A DNA stretch of 64,000 nucleotides from Pollutimonas bauzanensis_A (GTDB taxonomy: Bacteria > Pseudomonadota > Gammaproteobacteria > Burkholderiales > Burkholderiaceae_B), in the NCBI RefSeq assembly GCF_040393045.1, contig NZ_JBEBUX010000003.1, positions 6,380 through 70,379 of the forward strand, in the 5' to 3' direction. Each line of letters opens with the position of its first letter. The stretch's first letter is position 1. Under the pieces are notes generated by a model. The model searched no databases. It was not told the origin of the DNA and saw only the letters and a list, made by a program, of their open reading frames with translations. Positions 34,236-43,161 of the stretch are shown here, in pieces. The position numbers and the translations under genes were made by a program.

Positions 34236-35000
34236 ATGACCTGGTCTGCAAAACAATACTCAATTTTCGAAAATGAACGAACGCGGCCAGTGCGCGACCT
34301 GGTCGCGGCCATACCACTACAAAATGCTCGCACCGCTGTTGATCTAGGCTGCGGCCCGGGTAACTCCACAGAAGTTTTGGCTCAACGATTTCCCGGCGCT
34401 ACAGTCACCGGCATGGACAGCGCTGGCGACATGGTTGCAACTGCAAAAAAGCGCCTGCCCGAACTTGATTTCGAGCAATCCGATATTCAAACCTGGAATC
34501 CGGCGGCACAATTCGATGTGATATTGGCAAACGCATCACTGCAATGGCTTCCTGATCACGCATCCCTGTACCCCCGTCTGCTAGGCCAACTCGCGCCCGG
34601 TGGCTGCTTGGCCGTGCAAACTCCCGACAATCTGGAAGAACCGGCCCACAAGCTATTGCGCAAGGTTGCCGAGAATGGCCCATGGGCGGGGAAGCTGGCT
34701 GGAACCATCCTGCCGGCTAGGCATAACGCCAATTGGTACTACGAGTTGCTTCACCCCCTCTGTACCCATGTCGATGTATGGCGAACAACCTACTACCACC
34801 CGATGAAGGGCGGCGCCGCGGCAGTGGTCGAATGGTTTAAGGGATCTGCGCTGCAGCCTTATCTTGCACAGTTGAGCAAGGACGAACAGGATGCATTCCT
34901 TGTACGTTATAAGGCAGCCATAGCACAGGCGTACCCGGCGTTAGCTGATGGCACTGTACTGCTGCCCTTCCCCAGGCTTTTTGTTGTTGCCAACCGCTAA
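34236..35000 (+). CDS. tam: Trans-aconitate 2-methyltransferase Tam
   Basis: 254 residues from the ATG at 34236 ('MTWSAKQYSIFENERTRPV'); upstream in-frame starts add an unlikely hydrophobic stretch. SAM-binding motif I is 'AVDLGCGPGNSTEVLAQRFP', then 'VTGMDSAGDM', 'FDVILANASLQWLPDH' and 'LAVQTPDNLEEPAH', matching E. coli Tam. It methylates trans-aconitate, a by-product that inhibits aconitase. A VOC gene follows 11 nt later with a good AAGGAG site. Confidence 0.88.
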   Translation: MTWSAKQYSIFENERTRPVRDLVAAIPLQNARTAVDLGCGPGNSTEVLAQRFPGATVTGMDSAGDMVATAKKRLPELDFEQSDIQTWNPAAQFDVILANASLQWLPDHASLYPRLLGQLAPGGCLAVQTPDNLEEPAHKLLRKVAENGPWAGKLAGTILPARHNANWYYELLHPLCTHVDVWRTTYYHPMKGGAAAVVEWFKGSALQPYLAQLSKDEQDAFLVRYKAAIAQAYPALADGTVLLPFPRLFVVANR

Positions 35001-35011
35001 AGGAGAGCTCC

Positions 35012-35440
35012 ATGGAAACCCAAGAACTACATCGTGGCCGCCTGATCGATCACATACAGTTGGTCGTACGGGATCTTGCCGCCAGCCAGAAATTCTACGA
35101 GGCCGTCTTCGACGTTTTGAAAATCCCTATGGGCGGCGAAGGAGATGGGTACTTCTGGGTCGACGAACTATTCGTGTCCTCTGCCGATAGCAAAGCCGCG
35201 CACGGGGAACTGACAGGACGCCATCACCTGGCATTCCAGGCGCGGGACAAAGCGATGGTCAATGCTTTTCACGCAGCGGCGCTGGCCAATGGGGGCAAAA
35301 ACAATGGAACCCCGGGATTGCGCGATTACCATCCGGGCTACTATGCCGCCTTTGTTCTTGACCCTGACGGCAACAACATCGAAGCCGTCTACCACGGTGA
35401 AGCACAACGCAGCGCACCTTCAGTAAAAATAGCGTTTTGA
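35012..35440 (+). CDS. VOC (glyoxalase/bleomycin resistance) superfamily protein
   Basis: 142 residues. The vicinal oxygen chelate fold is shown by 'IDHIQLVVRDLAASQKFYEAVFDVL' (in pieces), 'GRHHLAFQARDKAMVNAFHAAA' and 'YYAAFVLDPDGNNIEAV', with metal-ligand type His and Glu residues. Function could be dioxygenase, lyase or antibiotic binding; the sequence does not decide. AAGGAGAG precedes the ATG and the gene is 11 nt after tam, so they are likely cotranscribed. Confidence 0.85.
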   Translation: METQELHRGRLIDHIQLVVRDLAASQKFYEAVFDVLKIPMGGEGDGYFWVDELFVSSADSKAAHGELTGRHHLAFQARDKAMVNAFHAAALANGGKNNGTPGLRDYHPGYYAAFVLDPDGNNIEAVYHGEAQRSAPSVKIAF

Positions 35441-35462
35441 AGCCGCGCTGACTGCCAAACGA

Positions 35463-36167
35463 CTAATTGCGCTTGGGGATATCCAGCCCTTTTGCCACGG
35501 CTGGCCGCGCCACAAACGCATCGAGCACACGAGTGACGTTGGGAAAATCAGCAATCCCCACCAGTTCACCCGCTTCGTAGAAGCCTATCAGGTTGCGGAC
35601 CCAGGGAAAGATGGCGATGTCGGCAATGGTGTAGGCGTCGCCCATAACCCAACTGCGGCCTTCGAGACGCCGATCGAGCACGCCAAGCAAGCGCTTGGCC
35701 TCGGCAACGTAGCGGTCGCGCGGACGCTTGTCTTCGTAGTCTTTCCCTGCGAATTTATTGAAGAAGCCGAGTTGACCGAACATGGGGCCAATACCGCCCA
35801 TCTGAAACATCAGCCACTGAATAGTCTCGTAGCGGCCGGCGGGATCTTGCGGTATGAACTGCTTGGACTTATCCGCCAAATAAATCAATATTGCACCGGA
35901 TTCAAACAGCGATAGCGGTTTGCCATCAGGGCCTTGGGGGTCCAGGATGGCTGGAATCTTGTTGTTGGGGCTAATGGATAAAAACTCTGGCGTCATCTGG
36001 TCATTAGTGTCGAAGCTGACCAAATGCACCTCGTAAGGCAGCCCAGTCTCTTCCAGCATGATCGAGGCCTTGACGCCATTGGGGGTGGGCAACGAATAAA
36101 GCTGTAACCGCTCAGGATGCTGCGCCGGCCACTTCTTGGTAACGGGGAAAACTGAAAGATCGTTCAC
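35463..36167 (-). CDS. Glutathione S-transferase (Nu-class, YfcG/YghU-like)
   Basis: 234 residues with a GTG start after AAGGAT. The thioredoxin-like N-domain has 'LYSLPTPNGVKASIMLEETGLPYE', 'ISPNNKIPAILDP' and 'LFESGAILIYLADK' (glutathione-binding Glu-Ser). The helical C-domain has 'FGQLGFFNKFAGKDYEDKRPRDRY' (in pieces) and 'GDAYTIADIAIFPWV'. This matches disulfide-bond oxidoreductase type GSTs. It points away from the VOC gene. Confidence 0.9.
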   Translation of the reverse strand: MNDLSVFPVTKKWPAQHPERLQLYSLPTPNGVKASIMLEETGLPYEVHLVSFDTNDQMTPEFLSISPNNKIPAILDPQGPDGKPLSLFESGAILIYLADKSKQFIPQDPAGRYETIQWLMFQMGGIGPMFGQLGFFNKFAGKDYEDKRPRDRYVAEAKRLLGVLDRRLEGRSWVMGDAYTIADIAIFPWVRNLIGFYEAGELVGIADFPNVTRVLDAFVARPAVAKGLDIPKRN

Positions 36168-36191
36168 TGTATATCCTTATCTAGCACTACA

Positions 36192-36668
36192 TCACGTCAG
36201 TAATTGCTGTTTTTTTTCCATCAGCGCATTGGACAACGCAACACCACGAACTAAAACTTGTTGACGGGTGATCACGCTAAAACCGTTGCTGGCGAAAAAG
36301 GGTTCGGCGGTCAGGCTGACATCTGCTGAAAGCAACGCAATACCGCGCTGCCTCGCCTCCTGGAAAATATGCGCCATCAATGCCCGGCCCACGCCGCGCC
36401 CCGCATGCGAGCCTGCGACGAAGAAGTGATCAATGTAACCTGAGGTCTGCAAATCGGCATACCCCACAGGGCAACCATTGATCTCGGCGACAAAAGGCTG
36501 AATCGCGCGAATACGCTCTTGCCAGGCAGGCATATCGTAAGCCACTGGCGCCCAGGCATCCAGTTGCGCGGTTGAATAGTCCCGGCAAGCCAGTTCATGG
36601 ACCGCCGAGAAAAAGATAGCCCGCAATTGCGGCTCATCGCCCGGGCGGAAGTGGCGTATGGTTATCAA
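36192..36668 (-). CDS. GNAT family N-acetyltransferase
   Basis: 158 residues with a probable TTG start at 36668. Acetyl-CoA binding motif A is 'IDHFFVAGSHAGRGVGRALMAHIFQEA' (in pieces; Q/RxxGxG/A pattern as 'AGRGVGRAL'), and 'FFASNGFSVITRQQVLVRG' is the typical C-terminal strand region. The N-terminus 'IRHFRPGDEPQLRAIFF' fits YafP-like acetyltransferases. The substrate is unknown. It lies 4 nt after the DUF2501 stop on the same strand. Confidence 0.85.
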   Translation of the reverse strand: MITIRHFRPGDEPQLRAIFFSAVHELACRDYSTAQLDAWAPVAYDMPAWQERIRAIQPFVAEINGCPVGYADLQTSGYIDHFFVAGSHAGRGVGRALMAHIFQEARQRGIALLSADVSLTAEPFFASNGFSVITRQQVLVRGVALSNALMEKKQQLLT

Positions 36669-36672
36669 GTGT

Positions 36673-37125
36673 CTACAGCAGGGATTTCCCCATCGACAAC
36701 ACCTTGTCGCACACCTGTTTTGTGACTTGCTCTTTCAGCCCGCCGCCGCTCAGATCTATCTGCTTGCCGTCACCGCTATTCAATATGCCTTGCGCGCCGC
36801 TGGTATATCCGCTATCGGATGAAGGGGATCCGCCGGAAAGCTTGCCTAACAGTCCATCTTTAACTGAGGCCACGCTATTGCCGCCAAGATAGTTGTTCTT
36901 CATGCAAAACTCCAGCACGCCGGCAACGTTGCCTGTGCTGCCCGGGGTAATAGACTGTCCCGACAGCATGCCGCCGATATCGCCCAGGCTTCCCAGCGAG
37001 CCGGACGAACTGCTTTCAGTTCCTTTTTTCAACAAGTCGCCCAATTGAGCGTGTGCTGCGCCAATAGGTAATAACGCGGCAATGAAAATAGCCGTGGATA
37101 CAGTACGAAACGTGCACACTTTCAT
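36673..37125 (-). CDS. DUF2501 family exported protein (YjjA-like)
   Basis: 150 residues from the ATG at 37125, behind AAGGAAT. A signal peptide cleaves near 'AHA|QLGDLL' and the mature part is Gly/Ser-rich ('ESSSSGSLGSLGDIGGMLSG') followed by 'GVLEFCMKNNYLGG' and 'LKEQVTKQVCDKVLSMGKSLL', with two Cys that may pair. This is the pattern of DUF2501 proteins such as E. coli YjjA; the function is unknown. The GNAT gene follows at 4 nt. Confidence 0.85.
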   Translation of the reverse strand: MKVCTFRTVSTAIFIAALLPIGAAHAQLGDLLKKGTESSSSGSLGSLGDIGGMLSGQSITPGSTGNVAGVLEFCMKNNYLGGNSVASVKDGLLGKLSGGSPSSDSGYTSGAQGILNSGDGKQIDLSGGGLKEQVTKQVCDKVLSMGKSLL

Positions 37126-37192
37126 ATCAAATTCCTTTGGTAAAACTGGATTGTGCACCCAATATGGGTGCGGAAATAGACTAAGCAGGCCA

Positions 37193-37771
37193 TTAAGCGA
37201 ATGGCCGCACGCCGATCAACAGGCCGTGCAACCAGAACGCAAACAAGGCCCATATAACCAGTCCGACAACGACGGCGATAATCGTGCCCATGGCTGTGCC
37301 TGCTGGATATTGCGTCATGGCCGCCTTGTCGCGTTGGCGGGCGGCCCGAAAACAGAACACAGCCCAAATCAGAAAGCTGCCAAACAGGATCACATCCGCC
37401 AGCATGCCGTTGGCCAGCAAGTGGGCGAAAGCCCATAATTTCACGCCCAGCAGCATGGGATGGTGCAAAACCGCCTTGATGCTATTGCGCGGGACGTAAG
37501 CCGCACTGATCAGAACAAATGAAATGGCCGTCAATAGCGCTGCAATGTGCCGCATGGCCACTGGCGGCGCCCACAAAATGACGGGCTCTTGCCGTGCCAT
37601 TCCGTAGCCGACAACAATCAATATAAAACCGATGATCGATACGATCGAATAGCCCGCTTTCCACGCATGTTCGCTATAGCGGTTGCGTTGTGCCGTGCGC
37701 CAGTCGTCGGCGACAATGCGAATTGAATGCATGCCCAGAAAAACCGCCAAACCCAGAATAAGAATAGCCAT
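37193..37771 (-). CDS. NnrU family membrane protein
   Basis: 192 residues with about five or six hydrophobic helices. It begins 'MAILILGLAVFLGMHSIRIVAD' (in pieces) and has 'WKAGYSIVSIIGFILIVVGYG', 'LHHPMLLGVKLWAFAHLLANG', features of NnrU, a protein related to NnrS/isoprenylcysteine methyltransferase-like folds and first noted near nitric oxide reduction genes. No denitrification genes lie nearby. It diverges from the helicase gene. Confidence 0.85.
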   Translation of the reverse strand: MAILILGLAVFLGMHSIRIVADDWRTAQRNRYSEHAWKAGYSIVSIIGFILIVVGYGMARQEPVILWAPPVAMRHIAALLTAISFVLISAAYVPRNSIKAVLHHPMLLGVKLWAFAHLLANGMLADVILFGSFLIWAVFCFRAARQRDKAAMTQYPAGTAMGTIIAVVVGLVIWALFAFWLHGLLIGVRPFA

Positions 37772-37894
37772 TGGTGTCTGCCTCGCAAAAACGATACGTT
37801 ACTGTAAACTGCGACGGCGATAGAAGCCCGTATCGATTGGTAACTCAAAGGCTGCTCCGCCACAGGGTAAGATTTGCGTCCTGGAGACCACTTA

Positions 37895-40045
37895 ATGATT
37901 AGCCCCCCAAATCCTGTGCGCTTTGTCCCGCACAGGCTCATTCCCACTCAAGAACAAAAAAACATTCAGCTTTCCCAGCACAGGGTGACGCTGATCGAGG
38001 CGAATGCGGGGGCTGCTAAAACCACGACCCTGGCCTTAAGAATCGGCGAGGCAATCGCGCGAGGCCTCCAGCCCGAGCAAATTCTGGCATTGGTTTTTAC
38101 GCCCGAAGCCAAGAGCGTGATGAAAACACGCCTGGTTGACATCGGCATTCCTTCAGCCACGGCAGCCAGGATTCACATACGGACATTTGATGAATTCTCT
38201 CTTGAAACACTCAAGGCGATAGAAGGAGTCAATGTATTGCAACTGAAATCGGCGCATGACCTCAGGACGCAGGCGCTTGCCGCAATAGAAAGCGTCGGCC
38301 TGACGTACGGTCAAACTGTGGAATATCTGGATATTCGCACCCATAACATTGCCATCAGCCAGTTTCTGGAATATCAGTTGCGGCTGAAAGCCACGATGGC
38401 GCTCGATGAAAATGACTACGATAATGGCCCGGATGACGCCGCCGAGCGCCTGGGCATACCCCTGACCGATTACCTGTGGACGCTCGAGTACGAACGCCTG
38501 CGTCTTGGAAGCTTCGACGAAGCGCGCTTTCGGGGTCCATTCGATGCCACCTACGATCTCGCGCGGCAATTTCATGAGTTTCCGGAAAGTAAAAATGTCC
38601 TCCCTGACTACAGGCTCGTAGCCGGCGACGAGCTGCATGACCTGAACGAGGCTTCGTTCCGCATCCTCGAGGCGTTGCTGGACAAGGACAATCTGTATTT
38701 CGTCGGCGCTGGCGACAAGGATCAGGTGATCCATTCCAGCCTTGGCGCCGACGACAGCTACCTGCGGCATCGTTTCGCTGACCGGCAACCTGCTGCAGTC
38801 CGTTACCCGCTTACCATGACCTACCGCCATGGTCCCCACTTGGCCTATGCCATGCAAGCCTTCAAGCAGAAACCAGTAGAGTCGGGCTTGTCGCTGATAA
38901 CGGAAATTATCCCATTGCACTATCCGCAAGACGAGCCTGATGCTTGCGCTGCGCGTGTAGTGGAGGCCATACAAAAATGGAAAGCCGAAAAGCGTCCTCT
39001 GGAGGATTGCGCCATCCTCCTGCGCGACCGGCATCAGTCCGTAGCGATCGAGAATGCATTGATGCGTGCGGATATTGCATACCGCACCCATGGAATGCAA
39101 GGCTACACCCAGCGCGAAGAAATTCTATTTTTGCGCGGCATGGTCGCCATTGCCCTGAATAATCTGGCGTCGGTCAAGTCGGCAGCTATTCAGAAAGCCA
39201 TCGTAGAAGCCTTGGCCATTTTCGGGGAGCTGACCCTTACGCCCAAAGAGATGGATGAAGCCAAGGAACTTATCGTCAGTGACCCAACCCTACTTCGCAC
39301 GTTTTTCAGCGGTCATATTCAGCGCCATAAACAAGATCTGGCCAAGGTGCGCATTTCAGGCGCAGTGGCTTATATGGAAGAGGTCAATGCCGACACCCCG
39401 GCGCATGCTGTGCTACATGACATTTGCCAGCAGCTGGATCTGGAAGCGCTTGCCAAACGAATTTACGTCCACCCTCATGATGCTGCGGTGATCACAAAAT
39501 CGGTGAACGGTTTTATTGCCGCAGCCAAACAATCGGACATGAATCTGCGCCAGTTCTCTGAGTGGACAGGCGCGGCCGACGCCTTCGTCGCCACCAGAAA
39601 AAGTAAAGGTTTCGTTGTGCTGGAGTGCGTAGCCAATTCCAAGGGGAAGGAATTCGACCATGTGGTGATGCCGTTCCTGGAAAGCGAGGAATTCCCCAGC
39701 ATCTTGAACCCCCACAAACAAGAGGAAGAAAACCTTTTCTATGTCGGCGCCACGCGCGCCAAGTCACGCCTGACGCTGATATCACCTACGGAAGATACAA
39801 AACGCAGCCCGTTCATCAAGCGCATGCAGCTGGCATCGTCCCGCTCGCGGGCCAACACGTCTGTCGAAAAGAATCAAACCCACGATACGCCGGCCGAGTC
39901 AGGCCGTGTCGATCTTAAGGTTGCTTATGCAGACAAAGATACGGTAAAAGCCATGGGCGCACTCTGGGATGCGACCCGCAAGGTTTGGTATGTGAAGCCT
40001 GGTCTGGATGCTCAACCCTTTGCGCCTTGGTTTATTAAAAAATAA
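37895..40045 (+). CDS. Orphan UvrD/Rep-like helicase with C-terminal DUF5710-like domain
   Basis: 716 residues from the ATG at 37895, with GGAGA 7 nt upstream. The N-terminus has 'LIPTQEQKNI' (Q-motif like), then a degenerate Walker A 'NAGAAKTTT' (residues 37-45), 'VFTPEAKSVMKTR', Walker B 'VAGDELHDLNEAS', 'TYRHG' and 'YVGATRAKSRLTL' (motif VI), so the order is superfamily 1A. The last 45 or so residues, 'KVAYADKDTVKAMGALWDA' and 'WYVKPGLD', look like DUF5710, a small domain found on primases and other DNA enzymes. No nuclease domain is seen. Its partners and role are unknown. Confidence 0.78.
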   Translation: MISPPNPVRFVPHRLIPTQEQKNIQLSQHRVTLIEANAGAAKTTTLALRIGEAIARGLQPEQILALVFTPEAKSVMKTRLVDIGIPSATAARIHIRTFDEFSLETLKAIEGVNVLQLKSAHDLRTQALAAIESVGLTYGQTVEYLDIRTHNIAISQFLEYQLRLKATMALDENDYDNGPDDAAERLGIPLTDYLWTLEYERLRLGSFDEARFRGPFDATYDLARQFHEFPESKNVLPDYRLVAGDELHDLNEASFRILEALLDKDNLYFVGAGDKDQVIHSSLGADDSYLRHRFADRQPAAVRYPLTMTYRHGPHLAYAMQAFKQKPVESGLSLITEIIPLHYPQDEPDACAARVVEAIQKWKAEKRPLEDCAILLRDRHQSVAIENALMRADIAYRTHGMQGYTQREEILFLRGMVAIALNNLASVKSAAIQKAIVEALAIFGELTLTPKEMDEAKELIVSDPTLLRTFFSGHIQRHKQDLAKVRISGAVAYMEEVNADTPAHAVLHDICQQLDLEALAKRIYVHPHDAAVITKSVNGFIAAAKQSDMNLRQFSEWTGAADAFVATRKSKGFVVLECVANSKGKEFDHVVMPFLESEEFPSILNPHKQEEENLFYVGATRAKSRLTLISPTEDTKRSPFIKRMQLASSRSRANTSVEKNQTHDTPAESGRVDLKVAYADKDTVKAMGALWDATRKVWYVKPGLDAQPFAPWFIKK

Positions 40046-40114
40046 GTCAAACCAGGCACCGCAAGCATCGGGACTGAAAACCCACTAGCAGTTTTACTAA
40101 TAAGGAGTACCGTC

Positions 40115-41617
40115 ATGAAGCTTCCTTTTTGCGCGCTGGCCATTGTTGTTTCGCTTTATGCTGTTCCGGGCGCCGCCCAACAAACGCCCGTCCATGACGA
40201 GTTTTTCTGGCTGGGCGAAATGAACAAAGCGACTGCCGTGATCAACACCGATGAAGGCTTGCTGGACAAGTCACTGGCGCCCGATATCGCAGCTGGCATT
40301 TCAAAAGTCATCGCCGACGGTAACCAACCGGGCGCCAAGCGCCCATCATCCGTCATCACCTTTGAACCCCTGTTGATCAAGGCCGCCGGCGAGGACGTAA
40401 CGCTGCTTCATGCGGGCCGCTCCAGCCAGGACATGCATGCCACCTACCGCTCAGCCATCCTGCGTGACGACCTTCTGAACCTGGCCGACCAGCTAAACCA
40501 GACTTCCAGCACACTGGTCAAGCTGGCTGAAAAGCATGCCGGCACCGTCGTCCCTAATTACACGAACGGTGTAGCCGCTCAGCCCAACACCTACGGCCAC
40601 TATCTTTTGGGCCATGCAGCAGGCCTTGATCGCGACGCGCAACGCATCCGTGAAGCCTATGTGCGGGTCGACCGATCCGCAATGGGTACAACGGTGTTGA
40701 ACGGCACGAGCTGGCCGCTGAACCGCACTCGTATGGCGGACTACCTTGGGTTCGACGCAATCGTTGACAACGCCTACGATGCTTCCCAGATATCGTCGAT
40801 GGACGAGCCTGTCGAGGCGGGCGCTATCGTGACCAGCACGGCTTTGCATACGGGGAACTTCATCCAGGACGTCATGACACAGTACGCCCAGTCGCGTCCA
40901 TGGATACTGTTGCAGGAAGGCGGCGGCAACACCTACGTTTCCAGTGCAATGCCGCAAAAGCGCAATCCAGGTCTGCTCAACAGGACACGCAGCGATGCCT
41001 CGACCGCAGTGTCGCTGGCGATGGGAGTCGTCCTTCAAGCGCACAACATCACTCCTGGCATGAGCGACCCCAAGGAAGTCAAAAACAACAAGGCAATCAT
41101 CAACAGCGGCATTAAAGCGCTTAAGGGCTGGGACACCGTTCTTAAGTCAATGGTTATCAGCCCCGAGCGTGCGCTGGAAGAGCTTAATAGCGACTGGACA
41201 GCATCACAGGAACTTGCCGATGTATTGATGCGCAAATACAAATTGCCTTTCCGTATTGGTCACCACTTTGCGTCCAACATCGTTGATTATGCCAAGCAGA
41301 AAGATATCAAGCCGCTGGACTTTCCATACGCCGACGCAAAGCGGATCTATGCCGAGACCGTCGAAGGCACCCACCATACAGGCGAACTCCCCATGAGCGA
41401 ACAGGAGTTCCGCGCTACTCTGGACCCGCTCTCGATTATCAAGAACCGCGCATCCGTCGGCGGCCCGCAGCCAGCAGAAATGGAGCGCATGCTGAAAATC
41501 GCCAACCAAAAAATTGCTGATCAGGACAATTGGATCAAAGAAAAACGGGCAAAGATCAACGACTCTCTGGCCAAGCTTGACAAGGATTTTGACAAGCTTC
41601 TTGCAAGCGCGAAGTAA
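40115..41617 (+). CDS. Exported argininosuccinate-lyase-like enzyme (aspartase/fumarase superfamily)
   Basis: 500 residues with AAGGAG before the ATG. A signal peptide is present and cleaves near 'PGAA|QQTP' (about residue 21). The body follows argininosuccinate lyase: 'HAGRSSQDM' (residues 99-107, matching GRSRNDQ), 'YTNGVAAQPNTYGHYLL' (from 149, where the usual THxQ catalytic His is Asn 151) and 'SSAMPQKRNP' (276-285) with the catalytic Ser. Such enzymes remove fumarate from N-succinyl compounds. A periplasmic location is unusual for this superfamily. It converges on TAXI and gltS genes, whose products could import the products. The substrate is unknown. Confidence 0.8.
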   Translation: MKLPFCALAIVVSLYAVPGAAQQTPVHDEFFWLGEMNKATAVINTDEGLLDKSLAPDIAAGISKVIADGNQPGAKRPSSVITFEPLLIKAAGEDVTLLHAGRSSQDMHATYRSAILRDDLLNLADQLNQTSSTLVKLAEKHAGTVVPNYTNGVAAQPNTYGHYLLGHAAGLDRDAQRIREAYVRVDRSAMGTTVLNGTSWPLNRTRMADYLGFDAIVDNAYDASQISSMDEPVEAGAIVTSTALHTGNFIQDVMTQYAQSRPWILLQEGGGNTYVSSAMPQKRNPGLLNRTRSDASTAVSLAMGVVLQAHNITPGMSDPKEVKNNKAIINSGIKALKGWDTVLKSMVISPERALEELNSDWTASQELADVLMRKYKLPFRIGHHFASNIVDYAKQKDIKPLDFPYADAKRIYAETVEGTHHTGELPMSEQEFRATLDPLSIIKNRASVGGPQPAEMERMLKIANQKIADQDNWIKEKRAKINDSLAKLDKDFDKLLASAK

Positions 41618-41620
41618 TTA

Positions 41621-41652
41621 GCGGCCGGACCAGCCGGCCTGCCTATTGATTT
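41621..41652 (+). terminator. Hairpin between convergent lyase and TAXI genes
   Basis: A GC-rich inverted repeat (GGCCGG ... CCGGCC with a five-base loop) lies just after the lyase stop, followed by ATTGATTTTGAT. It could end transcription of the lyase gene, though the T-tract is interrupted. Confidence 0.5.
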
Positions 41653-41655
41653 TGA

Positions 41656-43161
41656 TCATTGTGTCGTGCTGCTGCGCTGCTCAGATGGCTCGGGCGTAGC
41701 GGACAGCCCTTCCAATGCTTTCGCTGCAGCCGGATGCATGGGTACGGAAAGCCCCAGGCGGCTGGTTGCGGCTGAGATCTGTGTACCTTGTGCGCTGCCA
41801 AGGGCTGAATAATCTTGTCCCTTTTCAAAGATTCTGCGTGTCAGGGATGCGATCTCGGCATCCGAAAAAGCGGTGTCTGTCAGTAGCAGCGCTGCTGTGG
41901 CTATGCTTTGAACGTCTTGTTCCTGGCCGGCATACGTGCCTTTGGCGATCATGTGCGGAAAATAACCGGCTTTCAAATCCGTCAAGGCGGACACCGCGTC
42001 GCTGGAGAGAGGCAGCAGCCGCAAATGCATATCCTTCAATGAATCGCGCACGCTATCGGCTGGCGTTCCAATAACCTGCAATACCGCGTCTGTCTCTTGC
42101 TTTTGCAGTGCCTGCAGCGCTGTATTAAGACTGAACTCTTGAGCGACGATGTCCTCGATCCCAAGGTCGTGAGCCTGCAGCACGCGCAACGCTGTCGTAC
42201 GCGATGCCGACCCGGCCTCCCCCACCGCTACCCGCTTACCGCGCAAATCAGCTATCGACGTCAACTTACCGTCGGCCCGGACCAGCACGTGAATAGGCTC
42301 TGGATACAGGCTGGCGATTGCACGCAGCACGATGTGCGGCCCCTGCCCTTGGAAAGCACCCGTTCCGTTGTAGGCGTCCAGCGCTGCATCACCTTGAGCC
42401 AGGGCAAGCGAGACCTTCCCCGCGCGCAAAAGCTGTAGATTTTCTTCGCCTCCGCGCGTAATCAGTGGCACAGCACGAGAGTCGGCGCCGTTGAAGAGCG
42501 CCCGCGCCACCCGCAAATATTGCCCATGCTCAGCACCTGCTGCAATGGCATAACCATCTGATACGCGGGCCAGCCGCGCGCGTATGCTCGACTGTGCAAC
42601 CGCAAGCTCTTCTTCAATAGCGGCATGCTGAGCTGGCGACGTGTCCCGGGGAAACGCATCTACCACCCTGCGGATAGCGGCCAGAATGGCCCCTGTGCCC
42701 TGTTGCGCACCTGTTGCCACGACCGGCGCGATGGGTGGCTGGTACCCTGCAGGCACAACGGCGACCCACTCCTTGCCGTCAAGCCGATACCTTGCTGTTC
42801 CGTGAGCGCGAATCAGATCACCCGCCTTATTGCCCCCTGAAACGATACCTTCTATCCCTTTTGGGCCCGCACCGAGCGCCGAGATAAAGCCTGCAATACC
42901 CGGCGCATTCCAGGCGCCGAAATCCATATCCTTCAACAGTTTGATCTCTGTGTCGAAATACACGATGCGCCGTGTTTCGCCAGCGGGCGCTTTGGTATCC
43001 GTCTGGGAACCGATCCGTTCCAGGCTGGCGATCTCGACGACGCCATCAGGCAAGGCCAGCGCGATTCGTTCGGCGACCCCCGTGCGCAGACTATCCTCAT
43101 CGGGGCCGGCGCCGCAGGCGGTAAGCAAGCTGATGACTAGGCAAGCAAGAATGACCCTCAT
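41656..43161 (-). CDS. TAXI-family solute-binding lipoprotein with extra N-terminal domain
   Basis: 501 residues, much longer than usual TAXI receptors (about 320). The N-terminus has a lipobox 'SLLTAC' with Cys16. Residues up to about 160 form a separate region ('GKEWVAVVPAGYQPP' near its end) and the TAXI periplasmic-binding domain follows, with 'YAIAAGAEHGQYLRVARAL', 'SLALAQGDAALDAYNG' and 'SIADLRGKRVAVGEAGSASR'. TAXI receptors normally feed TRAP permeases, but none is nearby. Instead the gene starts on the last nucleotide of gltS, so the two are coupled. The ligand is unknown. Confidence 0.82.
   Translation of the reverse strand: MRVILACLVISLLTACGAGPDEDSLRTGVAERIALALPDGVVEIASLERIGSQTDTKAPAGETRRIVYFDTEIKLLKDMDFGAWNAPGIAGFISALGAGPKGIEGIVSGGNKAGDLIRAHGTARYRLDGKEWVAVVPAGYQPPIAPVVATGAQQGTGAILAAIRRVVDAFPRDTSPAQHAAIEEELAVAQSSIRARLARVSDGYAIAAGAEHGQYLRVARALFNGADSRAVPLITRGGEENLQLLRAGKVSLALAQGDAALDAYNGTGAFQGQGPHIVLRAIASLYPEPIHVLVRADGKLTSIADLRGKRVAVGEAGSASRTTALRVLQAHDLGIEDIVAQEFSLNTALQALQKQETDAVLQVIGTPADSVRDSLKDMHLRLLPLSSDAVSALTDLKAGYFPHMIAKGTYAGQEQDVQSIATAALLLTDTAFSDAEIASLTRRIFEKGQDYSALGSAQGTQISAATSRLGLSVPMHPAAAKALEGLSATPEPSEQRSSTTQ

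Noticed and set aside
38153..39100. Minus-strand open frame of 315 codons
   Set aside because: It lies wholly within the helicase gene in antisense and has no ribosome binding site or domain.
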